The position numbers and the translations under genes are program-made. A stretch of DNA of 64,000 nt, from the NCBI GenBank assembly GCA_905221605.1, contig CAJNDS010002293.1, forward strand, positions 451,126 through 515,125. Direction: 5' to 3'. Source of the stretch: Symbiodinium natans. Its lineage: Eukaryota > Sar > Dinophyceae > Suessiales > Symbiodiniaceae. Of this stretch, positions 54,303 to 64,000 are shown one piece after another. Every line of letters starts with the position of its first letter. Within the stretch, counting starts at the first letter, position 1. The notes beneath the pieces are model-generated. The model saw only the letters and a list, made by a program, of their open reading frames with translations, made no database searches and was not told the DNA's origin.

Positions 54303-56332
54303 CTGAAGATCTTCTTTTTAGATATTTTTTCTGGATTCAATTGGCGAAGGGTATTGATTATTCATTTCATTCCTATCAACAAATATGATGGAAATTTTCT
54401 AAAGAGAAATCTTCTGAAGATCTTCTTTTCAGAGATTTCTTCTGGAATTATTTGGGCGAAGATTTCTTGGCGAAGAATAATATCATTCATGTCATTTCTG
54501 TCACATGATATATAATTGCAAATCTCCTAGAGAGAAATCCTCTGAAGATCTTCCTTTTTAGGTTTTTTTTCTGGATTCATTTAGCGAAGATTTTTTGATG
54601 AACAATATTGATTATTCATTTCATTCCTGGCAAATCAAATATGATGGGAAATTTTTGAAAGAGAAATCTTCTGAAGATCTTCTTTTCAGAGATTTCTTCT
54701 GGAATTATTTGGGCGAAAATTTCTTGGCGAAAAATATTATCGTTCATTTCATTTCTATCAAATCAAATATAATTGAAAATTTCCTAGAGAGACATCCTCT
54801 GAAGATCTTCTCTTTTAGGTTTTCTTCTGGATTCATTTAGCGAAGATTTTTTGATGAAGAATGATGATTATTCATTTCATTCCTATCAATTCAAATTTGA
54901 TGCAAATTTCTAAAGAGAAATCTCAGATCTTCTTTTCAGAGATTTCTTCTGGAAGTATTTGGGCGAAGATTTCTTGGCGAAGAATAATATCATTCATGTC
55001 ATTTCTGCCAAATGATATATAAATGTAAATCTCCTAGAGAGATATCTTCTGGAGATCCTCCTTTTTAGAGATTTTTCTGGATTCGTTTGGCGAAGATTTT
55101 TTGGTTAAAAATATAGATTATTCATATTATTCCTGGCAAATCAAATATAATTGGAATTATCTAAAGAGAAATCCTAGATCTTCTTATCAGAGATTTCTTC
55201 TGGAATTATTTGGGCGAAGATTTCATGATGAAGAATATTATCATTCGTTTCATTTCTGCCAAATCAAATATGATTTGAAATCTGCTAGAAAGAAATCCTC
55301 TGAAGATCTTTTAGGTTTTTTCTGGATTCATTTAATGAAGATTTTTTGATGAAGAATATTGACTTATTCATTTCATTCTTGGCAAATCAAATGTGATTGG
55401 AATTTTCTAAAGGGAAATTCTCTGAAGATCTTCTTTTCAGAGATTTCTTTTGGAATTATTTGGTCGAAGATTTCTTGGTGAAGAATATTGTCATTCATTT
55501 CATTTCTGCCAAATGAAATATAATTGCAGATTTCCTAGAGAGAAATCCTCTGAAGATCCTCTTTAGAGATTTTTCTGGATTCGTTTGGCGAAGATTTTTG
55601 ATGAAGAATATTGATCATTCATATTATTGCTGGCAAATCAAATATGATTGGAACTATCTAAAGAAAAATTCTCTGAAGACCTTCTTTTCAGAGATTTCTT
55701 CTGAGATCATTTGGACGAAGATTTCTTGATGAAGAATATTATCATTCATCTTATTTATATCAAACAAAATATGATTGAAATTTCTTGGAGAGAAATCCTC
55801 AGAAGACCTTCTTTTTCAAGATTTCTTCAAAAGATATGTTCAAGCAATAATTAGTGCGAAGATTTCTCTCAATATGATAATATGCTAATATTTAAATAAT
55901 GAATGAGAATTTATCAATCATCTTTCTGCCATATCAAGTATGATTGGAAATTTCCTAGTGAGAAATCCTCTCAAGATCTTCTTTTCAGAGATTTCTTCAA
56001 AATATATCTTCAAGAAGTAATTCTTACGAAAATTTCTCTCAATATATTAATATTCCATTATTCGAATAATGAATATATATAATATCCAAAAGAAAATCTG
56101 GAAATCGATAAAGATTCGCCACATAGATTCAAAGATATTTATTTAGTTTAATATAATTTAATCTTAAAAATAATAGAATGCATTTTTTGTCCATATGATT
56201 CTCCTATCAAAATGAGAAGATTCAATAGGTCCTATCGAAATGGATCAAGAATATTTATGAAATCATTTGATTCTCGATCGATATCGTGATCGCAAAAGTC
56301 CATGGAAATACCTTACAAAGGGCTTATTGGAA
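54303..56332. repeat. AT-rich block B3, right part
   Basis: It resumes at CTGAAGATCTTC, keeps the CAATTGGCGAAGG variant of the monomer seen after the same point in B1, and ends with the B1/B2-type exit junction near 56330. Confidence 0.9.
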
Positions 56333-59300
56333 GATGTAAGATTTGTTGCCTGTGATTTGGTGGTATCTGTGCGAGGCATGACAAGATGTATGATTTGTTG
56401 CCTGTGATTTGTTAGTTTCTGTATGAGGCATGGCAAGATACACGATTTGTTGGCTGTGATTTGCTGGCAGGGTAGGGGAACTGTCACACACATGATTTCT
56501 TGTTCAATCCTTAAACCCTACACCCTAAACCCTAAAACCCTAAATTTTTAAGATCGAAGATAGAAAGATCTGGAAGAACTCGTCTTGTTTACTTAATTGT
56601 AAGGTCTTCAGAGTAAGGAAACTGTCACACACATGTTGTTTCTTCGTAGTTCAGCAAACAGTCAACATGGCGACAAATCGTGCCCGTGGCTCGTGTGTGA
56701 TATCACAACTCGTATCCCTACCTCATGTGTGATATCACATGCAGAACCAACTCGTCTTGTTTACTTAATTGTAAGGTCTTCAGGGTAAGGAAACTGTCAC
56801 ACACATGTTGTTTCTTCGTTGTCCAGCAAGCAGTCAACATGGCGACAAATCGTGCCCGTGGCTCGTGTGTGATATCACAACTCGTATCCCCTGTCTCATG
56901 TGTGATATCACAAGATGCAGGTCCCAATGCCCGTAACAAATCGTACCCCCTGCTACTTTTTCTTTTACGCTCGATTCGCTGGTATCTGTATGAGGCATGG
57001 CAAGACGAACGAATTGTTGCCTGTGGTTTGTTGGCATCTGTGTGAGGCATGGCAAGATGTACGATTTGTTGCCTGTGATTTGGTGGTATCTGTGCGAGGC
57101 ATGACAAGATTTGTTGCCTGTGATTTGTTAGTTTCTGTGTGAGGCATGGCAAGATACACGATGTGTTGTCTGTGATTTGCTGGCAGGGTATGGAAACTGT
57201 CACACACATGATCTCTTGTTCAATCTTTAAACCCTACACCCTAAACCCTAAAACTCGAAATTGTTAAGATCGAAGATAGAAAGATCTGGAAGAAACTCGT
57301 CTTGTTTACTTAATTGTAAGGTCTTCAGGGTAAGGAAACTGTCACACACATGTTGTTTCTTCGTTGTCCAGCAAGCAGTCAACATGGCGACAAATCGTGC
57401 CCGTGGCTCGTGTGTGATATCACAACTCGTATCCCCTGTCTCATGTGTGATATCACAAGATGCAGAACCCAATGCCCGTAACAAATCGTACCCCCTGCTA
57501 CTTTTCTTTTTACATTCGATTTGCTGGTATCTGTATGAGGCATGGCAAGATGTACGATTTGTTGCCTGTGATTTGCTGGCATCTGTGTGAGGCATTGCAA
57601 GATGTACGATTTGTTGCCTGTGATTTGGTGGTATCTGCGCGAGGCATGACAAGATGTGTGATTTGTTGCCTGTGATGTGCTAGTTTCTGTGTGAGGCATG
57701 GCAACATACACGATTTGTTGTCTGTGATTTGCTGGCAGGGTATGGAAACTGTCACACACGTGATTTCATGCTCAATCCTTAAACCCTACACCCTAACCCC
57801 AAAAGCCCAAATTTGTTAAGATCGAAGATAGAAAGATCTGGAAGAAACTCGTCTTGTTTACTTAGTTGTAAGGCCTTCAGGGTAAGGAAACTGTTACACA
57901 CATGTTGTTTCTTCGTATTCCAGCAAACAGCCAACATGGCGACAAATCGTGCCCGTGGCTCGTGTGTGATATCACAACTCGTATCCCCTGCCTCATGTGT
58001 GATATCACAAGATGCAGAGCCCAATGCCCGTAACAAATCGTACCCCTGCTACTTTTCTTTTTACATTCGATTTGCTGGTATCTGTATGAAGCATGGCAAG
58101 ATGTACGATTTGTTGCCTGTGATTTGTTGGCATCTGTGTGAGGCATGGCAAGATGTACGATTTGTTGCCTGTGATTTGGTGGTATCTGTGCGAGGCATGA
58201 CAAGATGTATGATTTGTTGCCTGTGATTTGCTAGTTTCTGCGTGAGGCATGGCAAGATACACGATTTGTTGCCTGTGATTTGCTAGCAGGGTATGGAAAC
58301 TGTCACACACATGATTTCTTGTTCAATCCTTAAACCCTACACCCTAAACCCTAAAACTCGAAATTGTTAAGATCGAAGATAGAAAGATCTGGAAGAAACT
58401 CGTCTTGTTTACTTAATTGTAAGGTCTTCAGGGTAAGGAAACTGTCACACACATGTTGTTTCTTCGTATTCCAGCAAACAGCCAACATGGCGACAGATCG
58501 TGCCCGTGGCTCGTGTGTGATATCACAACTCGTATCCCATGCCTCATGTGTGATATCACAAGATGCAGAACCCAATGCCCGTAACAAATCGTACCCCCTG
58601 CTACTTTTCTTTTTACATTCGATTTGCTGGTATCTGTACGAGGCATGGCAAGATGTACGATTTGTTGCCTGTGATTTGCTGGCATTTGTGTGAGGCATTG
58701 CAAGATGTACGATTTGTTGCCTGTGATTTGGTGGTATCTGTGCGAGGCATGACAAGATGTATGATTTGTTGCCTGTGATTTGTTAGTTTCTGTGTGAGGC
58801 ATGGCAAGATACACGATTTGTTGCCTGTGATTTGCTGGCAGGGTAGGGGAACTGTCACACACATGATTTCATGCTCAATCCTTAAACCCTACACCCTAAA
58901 CCCTAAAACTCGAAATTGTTAAGATCGAAGATAGAAAGATCTGGAAGAAACTCGTCTTGTTTACTTAATTGTAAGGTCTTCAGGGTAAGGAAACTGTCAC
59001 ACACATGTTGTTTCTTCGTATTCCAGCAAACAGCCAACATGGCGACAGATCGTGCCCGTGGCTCGTGTGTGATATCACAACTCGTATCCCCTGCCTCATG
59101 TGTGATATCACAAGATGCAGAACCCAATGCCCGTAACAAATCGTACCCCCTGCTACTTTTCTTTTTACATTCGATGTGCTGGTATCTGTATGAGGCATGG
59201 CAAGATGTACGATTTGTTGCCTGTGATTTGCTGGCATCTGTGTGAGGCATTGCAAGATGTATGATTTGTTGCCTGTGATTTGGTGGTATCTGCGCGAGGC

Positions 59301-59633
59301 ATGACAAGATGTATGATTTGTTGCCTGTGATTTGCTAGTTTCTGTGTGAGGCATGGCAACATACACGATTTGTTGTCTGTGATTTGCTGGCAGGGTATGG
59401 AAACTGTCACACACATGATTTCATGCTCAATCCTTAAACCCTACACCCTAAACCCTAAAACTCTAAATTGTTAAGATCGAAGATAGAAAGATCTGGAAGA
59501 AACTCGTCTTGTTTAATTAATTGTCAGGTCTTCAGGGTAAGGAAATTGCCACACACATGTTGTTTCTTCGTATTCCAGCAAACAGTCAACATGGCGACAA
59601 ATCGTGCCCGTGGATCGTGCGTGATATCATAAA
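56333..59633. repeat. Satellite array 4, about 550-bp units
   Basis: Unit starts lie near 56550, 57268, 57819, 58369, 58921 and 59473, with one truncated restart near 56748. The last unit breaks at GTGATATCATAAATC directly into AT-rich DNA, without the linker and telomeric tract used elsewhere. Confidence 0.95.
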
Positions 59634-62454
59634 TCTGCCAAATGAAATATAATTGCAAATCTCCTAGAGAGAAATCCTCTGAAGATCTTCCTTTTTAGAT
59701 TTCTTTTCTGGAGTCGTTTGGCGAAGATTTGTTGATGAAGAATATTGATATTCTTTTTATTATTATGAATTCAAATATGATGGCAATTTCTCAAGGAAAA
59801 TTCTCTGAAGATCTTCTTTTCAGAGATTTCTTCTGGAATTATTTGGGCGAAAATTTCTTGGCGAAGAATATATCATTCATTTCATTTCTGTCAAATCGAA
59901 TATAATTAAAATCTCCTAGAGAGAAATCCTCTAAAGATCTTCCTTTTTAGAGATTTTTTCTGGATTCATTTGGCGAAGATTTTTCGATGAAGAATATTGA
60001 TTATTCATATTATTCCTAGAAAACCGAATATGATTGGAAATTTTTGACAGAGAAATTCTCTGAAGACCTTCTTTTTAGAGATTTATTCTGGAATATTTTT
60101 GGGCGAAGATTTCTTGAAGAAAACTAGTATCATTCATTTCATTTCTGCCAAATGAAATATAATTGTAAATCTCCTAGAGAGAAATCCTCTGAAGATCTTC
60201 CTTTTTGGATTTCTTTTCTGGATTCGTTTGGCGAAGATTTTTGATGAAGAATATTGATTATTCATTTCATTCCTATCAATTCAAATATAATGGGAATTTC
60301 TCAAGTGAATAAGGAATATGGTCTGAAGATCTTCTATTCAGAGATTTCTTCTAGAATGACTTGGGCGAAAATTTTCTTGGCGAAGATTATATCATTCCTT
60401 TCATTTCTGTCAAATCGAATATAACTAAAATCTCCTAGTGGGAAATCCTCTAAAGGTCTTCCTTTTTAGAAATCTTTTCTGGATTCGTTTGGCGAAGATT
60501 TTTTGATGAAGACTATTGATTATTCATATTATTCCTAGCAAACCAAATATGATTGAAAATTTTTGAAAGAGAAATTCTCTGAAGACCTTCTTTTCAGAGA
60601 TTTCTTCTGGAATATTTTTGGGCGAAGATTTTTTGAAGAAAACTAGTATCATTCATTTCATTTCTGGCAAATGAAATATAATTGCAAATCTCCTAGAGAG
60701 AAATCCTCTGAAGATCTTCCTTTTTAGATTTCTTTTCTGGAGTCGTTTGGCGAAGATTTGTTGATGAAGAATATTGATATTCTTTTTATTATTATGAATT
60801 CAAATATGATGGCAATTTCTCAAGGAAAATTCTCTGAAGATCTTCTTTTCAGAGATTTCTTCTGGAATTATTTGGGCGAAAATTTCTTGACGAAGAATAT
60901 ATCATTCATTTCATTTCTGCCAAATCGAATATAACTAAAATCTCCTAGTGGCAAATCCTCTAAAGGTCTTCCTTTTTAGAATTTTTTTCTGGATTCGTTT
61001 GGTGAAGGTTTTTTGATGAAGAATATTGATTATTCATATTATTCCTAGCAAACCAAATATGATTGAAAATTTTTGAAAGAGAAATTCTCTGAAGATCTTC
61101 TTTTCAGAGATTTCTTCTGGAATATTTTTGGGCGAAGATTTCTTGAAGAAAACTAGTATCATTCATTTCATTTCTGGCAAATGAAATATAATTGTAAATC
61201 TCCTAGAGAGAAATCCTCTGAAGATCTTCCTTTTTAGGTTTCTTTTTCTGGATTCGTTTGGCGAAGATTTTTTGATGAAGAATATCGATTATTCATTTCA
61301 TTCCTATGAATTCAAATATGATTTGAAATTTATATAGAGAAATCCTCTGAAGATCTTCTTTTCAGAGATTTCTTCTGGAATTATTTCGATGAAAATTTCT
61401 TGGCGAAGAATATATCACTCATTTCATTTCTGCCAAATCGAATATAATTAAATTATCCTAGAGAGAAATGCTCTGAAGATCTTCTTTAGAGATTATTCTG
61501 GATTCATTTGGCAAAGATTTTTTGATGAAGAATATTGATTATTCATATTATTCCTGGCAAATCAAATATGATTGGAATTATCTAAAAAGAAATCTTCTGA
61601 AGATTTTTCTTTTCAGAGATATCTTCTGAGATCATTTGGACGAAGACTTCTTGATGAAGAATATTATCATTCATCTTGTTTATATCAAATCAAATATGAT
61701 TGAAATTTTTTGGGGAGAAATCCTCTGAAGATCTTCTTGATCAAGATTTCTTCAAAAGATATATTCAAGAAATATTTATTGCGAAGATTTCTCTCAATAT
61801 GATAATATTCTAATATTTAAACAATGAATGAGAATTTATCAATCATCTGTTTGCCCCATCAAATATGATTGGAAATTTCCTAGAATGAAATCTTCTCAAG
61901 GTCTTCTTTTCAAAGATTTCTTCAATATATAATTTCAAGAAATAATTCTTGCGAAGGTTTCTCTCAATATATTAATATTCTATTATTCGAGTATCGAATA
62001 TATAGATATATAGTATCCAAAAGAAAATCTGAAAATCGATAAAGATTCGCCAAATAAATTCAATTTTTTATTTAATTTAATATAATCTAATTCGAAAAAA
62101 TATAATGTATTTTTTGTCCGCTAAATCATCATTATCGAAAATCATCAGGAATAGAAAGATCTTCCGAATCTTGATTATTATATTGATTTTCTCAGGGGAT
62201 TTCAAGAAGATCTCTCATTTCTATCTTATTCTTATGATTTCGATCATAGAATCCAATTCCTTATTTTCATAGAAATCATCCATTTCCATTTGTCTGATAT
62301 CAAATCAATATGATTCTCCTATCAAAATGAGAAGATTCAATAGGTCCTATCGAAATGGATCAAGAATATTTATGAAATCATTGATTCTCGATCGATATCG
62401 TGATCGCAAAAGTCCCTGGAAATACCTTACGAAGGGCTTATTGGAACCTACCTT
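59634..62454. repeat. AT-rich block B4, monomers of about 128 bp
   Basis: A more diverged set of monomers than B1-B3, with its own variants (GAAGAAAACTAGTATCATTC, TGATATTCTTTTTATTATTA), some shared as a higher-order unit of about 1 kb (59634-60655 and 60656-61190 repeat in order). From about 62005 it is nearly identical to B0. Confidence 0.9.
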
Positions 62455-63892
62455 AAGATCGATGATAGAAAGATCTGGAAGAAACTCGTCTTGTTTATTT
62501 CATTGTAAGGTCTTCAGGGTAAGGAAATTGTCACACACATGTTGTTTCTTCGTATTCCAGCAAACAGCCAACATGGCGACAAATCGTGCCCATGGCTCGT
62601 GTATGATATCACAACTCGTATCCCCTGCCTCATGTGTGATATCACAAGATGCAGAACCCAATGCCCGTAACAAATCATACCCCCTGCTATTTTTTCTTTT
62701 TACACTCGATTTGCTGGTATCTGTATGAGGCATGGCAAGATGTACGAATTGTTGCCTGTGATTTGTTGGCATCTGTGTGAGGCATGGCAAGATGTTCGAT
62801 TTGTTGCCTGTGATTTGGTGGTATCTGTGCGAGGCATGACAAGATGTATGATTTGTTGCCTGTGATTTGCTAAACCCTAACCCCTAAAACCCAAAAAATT
62901 TAAGATCGAAGATAGAAAGATCTGAAAGAAACTCGTCTTGTTTACTTAATTATAAGGTCTTCAGGGTAAGGAAACTGTCACACACATGTTGCTTCTTCGT
63001 ATTCCAGCAAACAGCCAACATGGCGACAAATCGTGCCCGTGGCTCGTGTGTGATGTCACAACTCGTATCCCCTGCCTCACGTGTGATATCACAAGATACA
63101 GAACCCAATGCCCGTAACAAATCGTACCCCCTGCTACTTTTTCTTTTTACATTCGATTTGCCGGTATCTGTATGTGGCATGGCAAGATGTACGATTTGTT
63201 GCTTGTCATTTACTGGCATCTGGGTGAGGCATGGCAAGATGTTCGATTTGTTGCCTGTGATTTGGTGGTATCTGTGCGAGGCATGACAAGATGTATGATT
63301 TGTTGCCTGTGATTTGCTAGTTTCTGTGTGAGGCATGGCAACATACACGATTTGTTGTCTGTGATTTGCTGGCAGGGTATGGAAACTGTGACACACATGA
63401 TTTCTTGTTCAATCCTTAAACCCTACACCCTAAACCCTAAAACTCTAAATTGTTAAGTCGAAAATAGAAAGATCTGGAAGAAACTCGTCTTGTTTACTTA
63501 ATTGTAAGGTCTTCAGGGTAAGAAAACTATCACACACATGTTGTTTCTTCGTATCCCAGCAAGCAGTCAACATGGCGACAAATCGTGCCGTGGCTCGTGT
63601 GTGATGTTACAAATCGTATCCGCTGTCTCATGTGTGATATCACAAGATGCAGAACCCAATGCCCGTAACAAATCGTACCCCCTGCTACTTTTTCTTTTCA
63701 CATTCGATTTGCTGGTATCTGTATGAGGCATGGCAAGATGTACGATTTGTTACCTGTGATTTGTTGGCATCTGTGTGAGGCATGGCAAGATGTACGATTT
63801 GTTGCCTGTGATTTGGTGGTATCTGTGCGAAGCAAGACAAGATGTATGATTTGTTGCCTGTGATTTGCTAGTTTCTGTGTGAGGCATGGCAA
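62455..63892. repeat. Satellite array 5, about 550-bp units
   Basis: Unit starts lie near 62457, 62901 and 63454. The first two follow the same order and truncation as 25137 and 25584. The third is cut mid sub-repeat at GAGGCATGGCAA by the telomeric tract. Confidence 0.95.
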
Positions 63893-64000
63893 CCCTAAAC
63901 CCTAAACCCTAAACCCTAAACCCTAAACCCTAAACCCTAAACCCTAAACCCTAAACCCTAAACCCTAAACCCTAAACCCTAAACCCTAAACCCTAAACCC
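63893..64000 (-). repeat. Pure (CCCTAAA)15 tract at the window edge
   Basis: Fifteen perfect heptamers plus CCC run to the last base with no variant. On the plus strand this is the orientation of a left-hand telomere, so at this side it is interstitial or the repeat continues beyond the window. Confidence 0.95.

Noticed and set aside
25136-63892. Many 60-225-codon frames in the satellite arrays, such as repeated HRQQIVHLAMPHTDTSKS-type translations
   Set aside because: Both strands and several frames are open at once, the 52-bp sub-repeat rotates the frame, and indels shift frames between units. This is low stop density, not coding.
63893-64000. A true chromosome end
   Set aside because: On the plus strand a right-hand end should read TTTAGGG. 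Here it reads CCCTAAA.

Overview
This is a eukaryotic nuclear, subtelomere-like window. It is most likely from a dinoflagellate, although that is an inference. The evidence is: plant/alveolate-type TTTAGGG telomeric heptamers, both pure and degenerate, throughout; a Ty1/copia retrotransposon with the HxPF...CxxC integrase style I associate with dinoflagellate copia elements; two sequences resembling the 3' end of the dinoflagellate spliced leader; and a decayed pyruvate:ferredoxin/NADP oxidoreductase gene whose apparent introns end in AG|G. A green-lineage host shares the telomere type and cannot be fully excluded. No intact host gene was found, and there is nothing prokaryotic in the window.

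Layout. (1) 1-5,614: a mosaic of minisatellites, inverted low-complexity DNA, GC-rich palindromic repeats and degenerate telomere-like tracts on both strands, with a perfect 31-bp inverted repeat at 2525-2609. (2) 5,615-14,075: a nearly complete but frame-damaged Ty1/copia LTR retrotransposon. It has 5-bp target duplications (CTATT), LTRs of 219 and 396 bp, an initiator-tRNA-Met-like primer site, Gag with a CCHC knuckle, protease, a DD35E integrase, reverse transcriptase (YVDD) and RNase H. It also carries two extra regions: a GC3-rich reading frame between protease and integrase, and a long extension after RNase H. A small membrane-type frame lies just before the 3' LTR. The empty insertion site is preserved in neighbouring tandem repeats. 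(3) 14,076-23,697: mostly unique sequence of balanced composition with microsatellites. The only gene I recognise is the pyruvate oxidoreductase pseudogene at about 19,937-21,265. (4) 23,698-24,129: two TTTAGGG tracts oriented like a right-hand chromosome end. (5) 24,180-24,680: an AT-rich fragment carrying the C-terminal part of an A32-type (FtsK/HerA) viral genome-packaging ATPase, facing the tail of a second frame convergently. (6) 24,680-64,000: a large hierarchical satellite region. Roughly 550-bp units, each holding four diverged 52-bp sub-repeats and a short CCCTAAA tract, form five arrays. They alternate with AT-rich blocks of roughly 128-bp monomers. The blocks at 34.7 and 39.6 kb and the split block at 48.6 kb share the same linker and the same exit junction. 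One AT-rich block is split at a single point by about 5.06 kb of unrelated GC-rich DNA (49,239-54,302). The window ends in a pure (CCCTAAA)15 tract.

How the parts relate. The retrotransposon is the only module with recognisable working parts, and its frames are broken, so it is probably defective by itself. The rest reads as a graveyard of subtelomeric duplication: gene remnants and a viral remnant next to telomere-type repeats that change orientation near 24.1 kb. That change suggests either an old end-to-end joining of chromosome ends or a scaffold join. Long open frames inside the satellites arise from low stop-codon density and are not listed as genes.
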